A DNA stretch of 64,000 nt from Mantamonas sphyraenae. Its lineage: Eukaryota; CRuMs; Mantamonadidae. The DNA lies in the NCBI GenBank assembly GCA_026936335.1, contig JAPMXV010000057.1, positions 248,001-312,000 on the forward strand. Reading direction: 5' to 3'. Both the position numbers and the translations under genes were made by a program. A model generated the notes under the pieces. That model was not told the DNA's origin. It did no database searches and worked only from the letters and a program-made list of their open reading frames with translations. Below, in pieces: positions 1 through 9,708 of the stretch (the first letter of the stretch is position 1; each line of letters opens with the position of its first letter).

Positions 1-1843
1 CGCCTTGCCCCTGCACGCCTCCCTCGCCACGCAGAACAAAGTCCAAGCGACCCAACAGGTCGCTGGCCACGAGCACCTGCGTGTCCACCGTGCTGAGGTT
101 GTGCAACACCGCCACGAGCATCGACAGTACATCCTCATCCTGGTGGATGTTCACCTGCGCCACCATCGCTTCTACATACGCCGGATGCGCCAGTGTGGGC
201 AGCAACGAGGCGATTGTGCTCATGCGAAACAGCATCAGCGCTGCACTCTTCACCTCCTGCTGCACGGCTGCACACACGCCGGCCCGGGCACTCTCTGTCC
301 CCAGTACGCGTTTCAACACTCGCACCAGCGTCCCACTCGGTGATCCATCCACGTATGCACACATGGCACCCACATTTGTCACACTCGGACGCTGCATCGC
401 ACTGCAAAGTGCCCCAACCACGCCTTCCATCTGATCCTCGCTCATACTGCTCTTGGTCGCCTCCGAATCGAGGCAGGCCTTGAGCACAGACACAGCAAGC
501 AGGTTGCTTTCCGCCAGTTCCACCACAAGTCGAAACAGCAGCACATCCTTCACCAGCGCCGTCTGGTTGCCCTGGTTGTCCACGGCTTCTCGCAGCACAC
601 GCAGAGCCCCATCGCTGTCCAGTGCCTCCAAATGGTCGCGCGCCACGTCCATTCCCTTCAACAGACGAAATTTGACGCGTTGCGAGTCGTCATCCAGCAG
701 TGCAGCAATCCCTGCTGCTGCGATTCCCGCCTTTGCCTCATCTCCGCTTGCCACTGCCTGTGCCCACTTTGGCATCAACACACCCAACTCATCGCCCCCT
801 GTGGCCAACGTCTCTGCTTCAGCTGCTTCCTCCTTCTCCTTTTGATCCAGCGCAGCCTGTGCTTTGCTCAAGCGCTTCAGCACCGCCTTGTTGTCCGCTT
901 CCAGCTCGTGTGCACGCTCTAGATCCGCCACAGCCTCTGCATAGTTGCCTTCGGCCATGTGTGCGTCCGATCGCCGCACGTACGCCTTGGTGCATGTGTC
1001 GTCCAACCGGATGCAGTCGTCGCAGTCCTTGCGCGCCAACTCCCACTGCTCCGTTTTCAGGTAGCATTGGGCCCGATTGGTGTACACAGCAGCCACATAC
1101 CTTACTTCGCCCAGGGACTCGCTGTATCGTTCGATGGCCTCCTCCAGGTTTCCTTTGCGGAATGCCGCGTTGCCCAGTTCTCGCAGTTCGTTCGCCCGCC
1201 TTTCCCGCTTCTTCCGCGCCTCTGCTCGTGCTCGGATGTCCGCCTCCATTGGGCCAAGCGCCCCTTTGTTTGCCATCTGCCACGCACGTGCCAGGTCGTC
1301 CTCATCTGGTTCTGGCTGTGCGTGTTCCCGAGCATCCCACCGTCTGTGTCAGCATACCCCCCCCCCCCCCCTTGCCTATGCATCATGTGTTGAACCCCAT
1401 CCACTCCATCTGCTCCTACATCCATGCACCGTGGCTCTCTTTCTTCTTCCCTCTCTTTGCGTGGCTGCAACCGTGGCTGCGTGCGAACATCGGGCAAACG
1501 GGCGGAAACGCACCTCGTACTTGTCCCAAAACTCATAGTCGGTAATGCCCTTGGGCGTCTTCTTCACCGGCTTGGGCTTGGGTTTGGCTGCCACAGTGCC
1601 TGTGTCAACGCCTGCGCTGCTGCTGCCACTGCTGCTACTCCCACGGCTGCTGGAAGACGAGGCTGAGCCGTTGATCCGCGTCCCTTCTTCCACAACCACC
1701 ACATCGTCCTCATCGCCTGTTTTAATGGCTTTCATCACTTTGTTCAACTTGTCGTCATCCATGGTTCCCTTCTTGATGTCCTGGATGGCGCCGGAGACCA
1801 TGTCCACCTTGGCCATGAAGGACTCAAAGTCGTCGCTGCTCAT
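1..1843 (-). CDS. TTC12: TTC12-like TPR/armadillo protein (partial, 3' end off window)
   Basis: Two exons are visible: 1514..1843 and 1..1315, joined by a 198-nt GT..AG intron; the frame stays open to base 1, so the C terminus is missing (about 548 residues seen). The N terminus (MSSDDFESFMAKVDMVSGAI) matches the short acidic-helical start of TTC12. A Ser-rich linker follows, then a charged helix and a three-repeat TPR block (core near 'ELGNAAFRKGNLEEAIERYS'). A long helical, armadillo-like region runs to the window edge. Animal TTC12 is a cytoplasmic factor for axonemal dynein assembly, so a cilium-related role is inferred by homology. The intron carries a 14-C run (plus strand, about 1359-1372). 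Other TPR co-chaperones (SPAG1, RPAP3) are possible, but the N terminus favours TTC12. Confidence 0.75.
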
Positions 1844-1870
1844 TGCTTGCGCACCTGTCCGTTGCTTTGC

Positions 1871-2491
1871 CTACATCGTCGCTTCGGCCTCCGGAGACAC
1901 ATATGTCGACGAGGAAGACGACGACGACGATGACGACGACGATGACGATGACGAGCTCACACGCACGTCTCGCTCCTTGCCTGCACGGTTGGGTCGTGGC
2001 GGCAGCACGTTGGCCTTTGCGAGAAGACGCGCCACGCTGTCGGTGGTTTGTGCCCCCACCGACAGCCAGTACTTGATCCGCTGCGAGTTCAATACAATAT
2101 GTTTGCGGTTGCGCTTGTTCTCTTCACTCTCGAAATCCATCACTCCCTCGTGGTTGTATGCCGTTGTCTGCTGTGCATTCGCGTTCCTTGGCGACGGATC
2201 ATACGCTGCTCGCCCCGCGCCCCATTGTGTCAGTCTCCACGCCTTGCCACATCCAAGACAACCCTACGCCCGCTTCACTCCCCATCCCCCCTCTTCCGCA
2301 ATCTGCACCTGTGGCAGCCCGCGGTTGTGTCCTTCGTTTCCTCTTCCGACGGCCACCCGCATGGCAAACTCACTGCCCAACGCCTCCAGATACCGCCCGC
2401 TGTTGCGCGCCCGCCTCGAGTCGATGGCCACCAATCGGTAAAATGGGCTCTTCTTGCGGCCCAGGCGCATCAGACGGATCTTGACCACCAT
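1871..2491 (-). CDS. MRPS16: Mitochondrial small-subunit ribosomal protein bS16m
   Basis: Exon 1 is 2374..2491 and exon 2 is 1871..2205; the 168-nt intron opens with a strong GTGAGT donor. Joining them restores the S16 signature: [19 protein letters not shown], then EALGTYDP across the junction, then [20 protein letters not shown]. The product is about 150 residues, close to eukaryotic mitochondrial S16 with a C-terminal extension. The extension holds a 17-Ser run encoded by a TCG/TCA trinucleotide repeat. The protein should bind 12S/16S-type rRNA in the mitoribosome small subunit. The start ATG lies only 59 bp from the divergent twin-CX9C gene, another likely mitochondrial protein, suggesting a shared promoter. 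Confidence 0.88.
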
Positions 2492-2550
2492 TGTTTTTGC
2501 GATGGAGAGGCCTCCGCGCAGGCACCCACCCCAAACACCCTCTGTCCGTC
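2492..2550. promoter_or_regulatory. Bidirectional intergenic region between MRPS16 and twin-CX9C gene
   Basis: Only 59 bp separate the two divergent start codons, so both 5' leaders and the core promoters must lie here or inside the genes. Both products look mitochondrial, which makes co-regulation plausible. No TATA box is evident. Confidence 0.4.
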
Positions 2551-2961
2551 ATGTTGCGCCGCACCGCAGCCCCTGTGGCCGACGTCACTTCCAAGAAACA
2601 CCCTATGTCACTGTGGCAGCGCGCCTTGGACGTCGATGCAGACGCAGAAACCCTCGAGTGGGACGAACACGAACTCGGGCTTGGCGGCGGCGTTTTGGAC
2701 GACCTTGTTTCGCGGCCCTTCAACCTGCAGGACTATGACGACGACGAACCTGTGCCCGAATGCCTTCCTCTGTGGTGGCAGTACCAAATGTGTCTGCAGT
2801 CGCACGGTATGCAGATGACAGAGTGTCGCAAGGAACTGATGTTCTTCCAACACTGCGCACGCCGCTTTCTCGGCTACACAGGCCCCATAGAGACCGCCCT
2901 GCGCGCTCAGGGCCCTTCCCGTTCCTCTCACACTGATGCAGATGACAGTGACGACGAGTAG
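2551..2961 (+). CDS. Twin CX9C (CHCH) protein, probably mitochondrial intermembrane space
   Basis: Single exon of 136 residues from the first ATG in frame. Residues about 70-105 contain two CX9C motifs: CLPLWWQYQMC and CRKELMFFQHC. They are separated by a short loop, the hallmark of the CHCH fold oxidised by Mia40 in the mitochondrial intermembrane space. The N terminus has a few basic residues; the C terminus is an acidic Asp/Ser tail. I cannot assign it to a named CHCHD/COX-assembly protein. The gene is head-to-head with MRPS16 and converges on the giant gene, with 52 bp between stops. Confidence 0.7.
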   Translation: MLRRTAAPVADVTSKKHPMSLWQRALDVDADAETLEWDEHELGLGGGVLDDLVSRPFNLQDYDDDEPVPECLPLWWQYQMCLQSHGMQMTECRKELMFFQHCARRFLGYTGPIETALRAQGPSRSSHTDADDSDDE

Positions 2962-3013
2962 GGTCGCACATGACTCGGGAACGGACTACTTCATTTCAAA
3001 ACTCAACGCCAGA

Positions 3014-6000
3014 TCACCCGGTGCCAAACCGCCGTCTCAGCCGCACCACCTCCTGCTGCACTTCCATGAACACATCAACTCCATATTGGCACAGAATTAC
3101 AATGGCCAGCCCCTGGATAAAGACAAAGCGGCCCGAGGAAATGGTGCCCAGGACAAACGCGTATTTGACCAGGTCGCCGAGAGTGCCAAACACGCGCAAC
3201 AGCCTGGGCATGGGCACACGCAAAGGTTGCTTGTTCAACCGTGCAAACGCAAGTCTGCTGTGCAGCAACTCCTGCAGTTTGCCCACCAGCGGCCCTCCTG
3301 GCACGACGTACCACGGCAGCGATGCAAATTGACCCACCAGCTGCATCAGCCGCCACGACTGGTCGCCCCAATCCAGATCAGTGGCAATGACAAAGCCATC
3401 GACACGCTCCACGATGCAGTGAGCATCCACCAGCTCGCGGTCCCACAGACCAAACACCATCTTGAGCATTCTTCTCAGCAGGGTGAACACGTTGGCCATG
3501 CGCACAGCCACTCCGTAGCCGTACAGCACCCATGAGAGCATACACACCGCCACCACAGTGACCACTGCATACATGATGGGTGCCAGCACCTGCACCACAG
3601 TCACGCCCGTCGCCGAACACGTGCGTTCCATCGCAAAGCCTGCGGAAAACACAAACGACGAAAGGGTCACCAGAACCAACTGCATGGCATGCAGGAGCAG
3701 TACAGCAGGCACACTCGACGTGTCCACCAATGCGGAACGTACTGCGCTGCTCAGTCGCTGGCTGTACTGGTGGTGTTTGCTCACAAGCATCGTCACCACG
3801 TCCGCACGCATAAACATCACCAGACCCAACACAGCCGTCATCTGCAGCAACGGACTCGCACTCACTGCCACCCCGCCGCAGTTCCACACCGCCGCCATTT
3901 CGTCCAGCAGACGCAGTCTCCGCATCACTCCAAACATCGTTCGCGACCACCCGGCAATCACACGCGACGCCAGCGAGTCCCCAATGCCGTCGTGCAGCGT
4001 GGCCACCGAAGGCAATCGAGTGCTTCCCGCAAGGCCATACAACGCGTAGTACAGGAGCGCCAGATTGAAGATCGTCCTGAAAATGTCCAGAAACGAATAC
4101 AGAGCACGCACAACCACCACGCGTCCCACCGACAACGCCAACTCTGCACGTTCGTTGCCCGTGAATGTGGTGCGTACGTCCAGCACAGGCACCATCGCAT
4201 GGTCCGCCTTCACCTCCACTGGCTCTTCGCTCATCATCTCGTCGCTCATCATCGCGCTTGTGCGCCGTGCCTGCACACTCAGCGGATCCAGCCGCAGTTT
4301 GCTGCTGTCTGTCTCCACATCCTGCGGCACCACATTTACCATCTGCGTGCGTGACCCCTTGCTCGCCTTTTCGTTTTGTCGCCGCCTTTCCTCCCACACC
4401 TGTCGCACAGACGCAATCAGCTCATTGGGCGACAATGACACCATGCTCTGCACATCACGTAGCATCAGCGCGCGCATCGAGCCCATCTGTCGCCGGACCG
4501 CGTTCGCTTCCCGCTCCAGCGGCTGATAGAACCAGCGCAGACCGTGCAGTCGTTTCACAAACGCCACACAGCTGTGTGTATGTCCATACCCTCCTTCCAG
4601 GCCCTCTTCCGCCTTGCTTGCTTCTGCTCCGTGCGCCAGCACCATCTGGTTCAGCCGCTCGCGATGCGAGAACAGCATCGTGTTCAGCTGTGCCAGCGCC
4701 GTGCGCGCGAGCTCGTGTGTCATCACCTGTGTCACATGGTGCATTTTGGCCACATCTTGTTTGCTGTTGTGCAGCAGCATCCTAGCCTCCCGTTCTTTCC
4801 ATGTCATGGCCTCGCTCACGCTCGGTGGGTCGTTGCTCAACACCAGCAGGCCCTGCAGCAGCTGCTCCTTCAGCTCGTCTGCCGCATCCAACAACACATA
4901 CAATGGCCGAAGCATGTCCACCAGCATGCTCGGCTTCAGTTCGCCGTCCTCAACCAGTGCGCGCAGATCGCGCGTGCGGTCTTCCAGCACACCGTCCAGG
5001 TGGGCCACCGCAATCAGCACCTGATTTTGCACATTCTCCAGTATGTCGACAGGCAGCTCCACGGAGCGCACGTCGTCAATGGCAGCCAACAACAGACGAA
5101 ACTGTGCCGCCACCACATCCGCCGCCGCCCGCACCTCGTACGTGTCCGCACGCGCCTCAATCATCAGACTCTTCACCTCGATGATTTCGTCCAGCACACG
5201 TACGCCCGTAGGATGATTTACAACCTGGTCCACGCCTACCTGCAGAGCGTTTTCAACCTTGGTGTCATTCAACTGCCCAATGGCTGCAAACGTGCCACTA
5301 AACACTGCCAACAGGTGGTTGATGTCTTGCGAGCCCACCTGCCGCTCCAGACGACGCCGTAGCACATCGCCGTCCAGCAGAGACACTCGTGTGCGCCACG
5401 CTGCAGGCGACATGTCACCCGTCGTGCTCCCTGCGCTCTGCAGCGTCTGCAGCTGCGACGACACAAGCTCGTCCATGCCACCGTTGTCCAGCAACGACGA
5501 TTTGCGCGACCCCACCAGACTTGATGCCGTCGACAGGCCGCTTCCACTCGTGCTCACCACTGCCTTGAGCTTCGCGTGCGTCCGTTCGCGTCGTTCGCGG
5601 TTGTCCATCACATGTTTCACCTTGGCTTTCGAAGCCGCGCTCGCTGCCTCGGCATTCAGGTTCAAATGGGGTTCCCGATCAAACCGGAACGACGGCAGCA
5701 TGTCCAGCTGCTTCGCGTCCATCGGGAAGCGCTTGTGCGTCGCCGCCTTCATGTTCTCCTTGCACTGGTTCACCACTGCGCGGAACGAGACGCACGAGGT
5801 GTAGAATCGCAGAAACGTGTCAAACGATTCACGCAGCTCGTACGACTCGGACGTGTCTGCCAGCGCAAACACGCGACGGATCGCGCCGACAAACTTGGGC
5901 AGGTACTCGTCCACGACGGCCACCGCATTCTCCACAATCCGCCTTAGCGGCGCGCTGGCATCCACAATGTCGTTTGGCTGCTCTGCGTGCATCAGGGCGC

Positions 6001-9000
6001 TTTCAACCTCGTGCGTGGACGTCTGGAACGCACGCTCGTGCACCTGCATGCGTGCTGCTGCCTTGTGCGACTGCAAATTGGCCAGGCACAACCTCAGGAA
6101 CCGCAGCTTCGTACTCTCTACGTCTGGCAAGCCATCCCCGTCCACATCATTGTCCTCTTGCGCCGCTTCTTCCGCCGTAAGCGACTGTCCAATCTTGGAC
6201 AGCGAGGAGATTCCCCGATTTACCGCAGCCTCGTAGTGGTCGTCCATCGTGAGCAGCAGCAGCGTGCTCAGCTCCCCAATCTTTTCTTGCACCTGCACAA
6301 GTTTCTCCATCACCAATTCCTCCTCAATCTTCTCCTTGCTGTCCACTCGCGTCGTCGTCGTCGTCGTCGTCGTTGTCACGGTCTCACGCTCGTTCTCTTC
6401 CTCCTCCGCCGCCTGCTCCCTCCCACCATTCTCTCCCTTGCTGTCTTTGTTTTTCTTCTTCTTGGAGGGCATCAGCGACTCGATGGTGCTCAGAGACGGC
6501 ACCGCGGCTGAACGCGATTCGCTGTCGGCCTCCACCTCCTCCTCTTCCCGCATGTCCTCCTCCTCATCCTGTCCTCCCCGAGGTCCCAGAGGGCCTCCAC
6601 GAATGCCACGCAAGTTTTTGCCCTTGTTCAAATGTTCTTGCAGCTTGGCTAGGACCGAGTCGTCCGCAGTGGCTGCATCCAAATCTGCGTCCGTGCGCTT
6701 GGTCATCAACGCCACCTCACAGCCCATGTTCTCCATTCGCTGTCGGATGGCTGCAGAGGAGGCAAGCAACGTGCGCACGTTGACGTGGCGCTTGTGCAAC
6801 ACCGCCGCGTCAAAGTCGGCCTGCATGGCTAGATGTGAGGCCACAACGTGTGCACGCAGCCCGTGTGCACGCTCACACATGTGCGACAGGTGCAGCATGC
6901 GCACGTGAAGATACGCAGCCGATCTTTCCTTGGGCTCCTCGTTGTCTGTGCTCGGGAAACAGTCCACAAAGTCCTGCACCGCCTCGTCGAAATAGTCAAA
7001 GAAACTCTCGTCGTACTCTGTCATCAGCTCACGCACCTCTTCCATGGCTTTGTTCAGCGCACGCCTGTTGAACCAATCCGAGTCCTTCAGGACAATGCTC
7101 ACGTTGTGTCGCAGCTCACGCAAGGCATCCACAACTTCGTTCTCCAATACATCCAGCGTTTGCAGCGCCTCCACGTGCTCCGCCACAGCGTCTGCCTCGG
7201 GGTCCTTGCCCTCATAGTGCGAGGCAAGAGTGGTCTGCAGTCGTCCAAGGCTCCTCTTCATCGCCACCTTGGATTCTTCCGTCTGTCGGATGGCGTTTTT
7301 AAAGTCGGCCACCAGATACAACCACTGCGGCGGATTCGAGCCATCTTCGGCAAACGACAGCAGAAACTGATGCATGTCCATGTTCAGGGTGCGCAGCGGA
7401 TACACCAACCCCAGATGCATCTGCTTTTCCAGCTCACGCAGCGGCGGAAGCATGGTCACGAAACGCAACGGCACGTCGTCGCCACGTGCGTTGTCTGCAC
7501 GCGCCATCGCACACAGCTCATCGAACCTCTGGCCCAAATCTTGCGACTGCACAAGAAGCGACTGGATGACACCGTCCATCGAGTCCGCCTTGATGGTCAT
7601 CAGGCTGCGGAAGTGCACCGCAAGCCGCGTGGCCGCCAGCGCAAACAACTGGAAGCCCTCTGCACTCAGATTCTGCCTCAACTGCACCAACTCTTCGCCC
7701 ATACTGTCGTCCATGGTTTCGATGGTGTCGCCGGCCAGCAGTGGATCCACCAGCGCAGCCACCGTCGAGCGCAGGTTGCGCAGCGTGCCCAACAGTTTGA
7801 ACGAAAAGTAGATGAGCGTCAACCCGCGCGAATAATCCACAGTTGTCGGTACGACGGCGTCCGAGGGCGTGACAGACGACGACGACGACGCCTCACACAT
7901 GCGACGAAGCGTGGAGAGCACGTGCGCCACAACTCCTTGCGCATCTGCAATGGTGCCCATCACCAGCTCCTTCAGCTGCGTTACCAGATGCACCAGTTCC
8001 TGTCCACTCTGAGTGTTGGATGTCATCGACGAGTGGACGTCGAGCACGTCTTCGATGCAATTGAGCACGGCGTCGTGGCAACGCAGGATCTCCTCCTGCG
8101 TGATGTCTTCCCCAAGGCTATCGACGCTTTCCGCGTTCATCAAGCTCGCCATGCGTTCTACTCTGGTGTGCGCATCTGTCATCGAGCCCACAGATGACTG
8201 TGGCATCAGCAGATCGATGGAGCGGCGGCTAAACCTACGCGGAGAACCCGTCAGCGACTCCACCGACGGGGCTGCTGACAACATGCTCATCTGCGGCAGC
8301 AGCATGCCGCCTCCGCCTCCTGTCACAGGCGTCCCTGGTGTGCTACTGTGCGGTGAGGGCCGAGGCGTTTCGTCGTACTGTCGCGTGAGGATGTAGTTGA
8401 GCGGGAAACGCTGGGCAGTGGGCGCCTGCTCCAAGCACTGTTCCCACAGCTCGAGCAGCTCGGATAGGGTTTTGGCGTTGGCAAAGTCGGTCTTGTGAAA
8501 GGCCAATTGGAATGGTGCGCTGTGCCGCACGTGTGAGAGGAACAGTTCAAACGCCTGCTGCGTCGTCATGGTGTACTTTCCAGCTGCCAGCGCATGCGAT
8601 GTGGTGCCCGGTACAAACGTGTACGACGCATACGGATCCCAGGTGGCTGCATCTCCGTGCAGCGTAAACGGGAAGGAGAAGCGCGGCCACCACTCGCCGT
8701 TGCGCCACAACCGCACGCCGAGCGGCAGCACCACAAACAGTAGCACAGCCAGGGCGAGCAGCACAGGTGCCACCACCGTTTCGACGGGGTCTGACACGGT
8801 GGCGACCAGAGTGAGGTCCACGGGCGCCGGCAAACGCAGCGAAGCGTCGGTGGGCACAGTTCCACGCAGGAGAAAAGTAACGATCAGGTTGTCGGGCTGG
8901 CCTGCAGCTTGCAGGTCGATGTCCACGCGTGCATCCACTCCCAGCAGCGGCGATGAGAGCGTAGACGTCGACGAGGCCACCGCGATGTGCGAAGTGCCGT

Positions 9001-9595
9001 TGGCACGCACGTTGAGGACGTCGAAAGTTGGCGCCTGGGAGTGTTTGGCGACAAAGCCCACAAGCTCGGCGCCCGCGGGTACTCCCTTGGCCTGCACGTG
9101 CAGTTGCACGCGGGCATTTGTTGATGATACATCGAGACGCCATTGGAACACCTGAGCAGCGTAGCGTAATGCTGCTTGGGCCGTATCCGCGTGTGCATTA
9201 AAGAGCTCGCGCGTGGCGTTGCCTGGCAGACGCACTCCCTGGCCGCGTGTGCACAGGGCACCTGACCAGCCGGCCTGACAGGTGCAATTGCACTCCTGGG
9301 CACCTGAAGAGCCAAACGGACATGCGCAGCCCACCACATTGGCTTTTGGCAAGCAATCGTACACGACGCTGCCGTTGCTCCCCACGGTGCTGTTCAGTGA
9401 GTAGCCAGGAAGACACTGGCAGGATGCATTGTACACGGCACACAGCGACGATTCTACAGCGTCTGGCACACATGGCATCGCAGTCGAATTGCTTCTCGGC
9501 ACACACGCAGATGCGTTCACACCCGACGTGCACGCCCACACACACACGAGGGTGACCCATACACTCAACCACACGCTTGTGTGTCGCCCACGCAT
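3014..9595 (-). CDS. Giant EGF-like, multi-pass membrane protein of unknown function
   Basis: Single exon of 2193 residues from the ATG at 9595; a second in-frame ATG lies at 9607. The chosen start gives a clear signal peptide (VWLSVWVTLVCVWACTSGV). Next comes a Cys-rich segment with EGF-like spacing (CNCTCQAGWSGALC) and N-glycosylation sites, an ectodomain of about 130 residues, and a TM helix near residues 271-294 (VLLALAVLLFVVLPLGVRLW). About 1,450 mostly helical, charged residues follow, including a Lys-rich patch and a 9-Thr run. The last 350 residues contain about five or six hydrophobic segments and end in a basic tail. I recognise no family beyond the EGF-like part. By topology it looks like a surface receptor or scaffold. 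A 6.6-kb uninterrupted exon is unusual beside its intron-bearing neighbours. Confidence 0.7.
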   Translation of the reverse strand: MRGRHTSVWLSVWVTLVCVWACTSGVNASACVPRSNSTAMPCVPDAVESSLCAVYNASCQCLPGYSLNSTVGSNGSVVYDCLPKANVVGCACPFGSSGAQECNCTCQAGWSGALCTRGQGVRLPGNATRELFNAHADTAQAALRYAAQVFQWRLDVSSTNARVQLHVQAKGVPAGAELVGFVAKHSQAPTFDVLNVRANGTSHIAVASSTSTLSSPLLGVDARVDIDLQAAGQPDNLIVTFLLRGTVPTDASLRLPAPVDLTLVATVSDPVETVVAPVLLALAVLLFVVLPLGVRLWRNGEWWPRFSFPFTLHGDAATWDPYASYTFVPGTTSHALAAGKYTMTTQQAFELFLSHVRHSAPFQLAFHKTDFANAKTLSELLELWEQCLEQAPTAQRFPLNYILTRQYDETPRPSPHSSTPGTPVTGGGGGMLLPQMSMLSAAPSVESLTGSPRRFSRRSIDLLMPQSSVGSMTDAHTRVERMASLMNAESVDSLGEDITQEEILRCHDAVLNCIEDVLDVHSSMTSNTQSGQELVHLVTQLKELVMGTIADAQGVVAHVLSTLRRMCEASSSSSVTPSDAVVPTTVDYSRGLTLIYFSFKLLGTLRNLRSTVAALVDPLLAGDTIETMDDSMGEELVQLRQNLSAEGFQLFALAATRLAVHFRSLMTIKADSMDGVIQSLLVQSQDLGQRFDELCAMARADNARGDDVPLRFVTMLPPLRELEKQMHLGLVYPLRTLNMDMHQFLLSFAEDGSNPPQWLYLVADFKNAIRQTEESKVAMKRSLGRLQTTLASHYEGKDPEADAVAEHVEALQTLDVLENEVVDALRELRHNVSIVLKDSDWFNRRALNKAMEEVRELMTEYDESFFDYFDEAVQDFVDCFPSTDNEEPKERSAAYLHVRMLHLSHMCERAHGLRAHVVASHLAMQADFDAAVLHKRHVNVRTLLASSAAIRQRMENMGCEVALMTKRTDADLDAATADDSVLAKLQEHLNKGKNLRGIRGGPLGPRGGQDEEEDMREEEEVEADSESRSAAVPSLSTIESLMPSKKKKNKDSKGENGGREQAAEEEENERETVTTTTTTTTTRVDSKEKIEEELVMEKLVQVQEKIGELSTLLLLTMDDHYEAAVNRGISSLSKIGQSLTAEEAAQEDNDVDGDGLPDVESTKLRFLRLCLANLQSHKAAARMQVHERAFQTSTHEVESALMHAEQPNDIVDASAPLRRIVENAVAVVDEYLPKFVGAIRRVFALADTSESYELRESFDTFLRFYTSCVSFRAVVNQCKENMKAATHKRFPMDAKQLDMLPSFRFDREPHLNLNAEAASAASKAKVKHVMDNRERRERTHAKLKAVVSTSGSGLSTASSLVGSRKSSLLDNGGMDELVSSQLQTLQSAGSTTGDMSPAAWRTRVSLLDGDVLRRRLERQVGSQDINHLLAVFSGTFAAIGQLNDTKVENALQVGVDQVVNHPTGVRVLDEIIEVKSLMIEARADTYEVRAAADVVAAQFRLLLAAIDDVRSVELPVDILENVQNQVLIAVAHLDGVLEDRTRDLRALVEDGELKPSMLVDMLRPLYVLLDAADELKEQLLQGLLVLSNDPPSVSEAMTWKEREARMLLHNSKQDVAKMHHVTQVMTHELARTALAQLNTMLFSHRERLNQMVLAHGAEASKAEEGLEGGYGHTHSCVAFVKRLHGLRWFYQPLEREANAVRRQMGSMRALMLRDVQSMVSLSPNELIASVRQVWEERRRQNEKASKGSRTQMVNVVPQDVETDSSKLRLDPLSVQARRTSAMMSDEMMSEEPVEVKADHAMVPVLDVRTTFTGNERAELALSVGRVVVVRALYSFLDIFRTIFNLALLYYALYGLAGSTRLPSVATLHDGIGDSLASRVIAGWSRTMFGVMRRLRLLDEMAAVWNCGGVAVSASPLLQMTAVLGLVMFMRADVVTMLVSKHHQYSQRLSSAVRSALVDTSSVPAVLLLHAMQLVLVTLSSFVFSAGFAMERTCSATGVTVVQVLAPIMYAVVTVVAVCMLSWVLYGYGVAVRMANVFTLLRRMLKMVFGLWDRELVDAHCIVERVDGFVIATDLDWGDQSWRLMQLVGQFASLPWYVVPGGPLVGKLQELLHSRLAFARLNKQPLRVPMPRLLRVFGTLGDLVKYAFVLGTISSGRFVFIQGLAIVILCQYGVDVFMEVQQEVVRLRRRFGTG

Positions 9596-9708
9596 CACAG
9601 CAAACATGTTCTCGGGGGCTATGTACGAGGCGAATGCGCGGGTTTTTGATTGGATTTGCCACACCGCCGCTGTCCAGCCTCCTTTCCACATCCTTCGACT
9701 CATCGTCA

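Noticed and set aside
6848-8197. 449-codon plus-strand frame over the giant gene
   Set aside because: Antisense shadow; no start context or domain.
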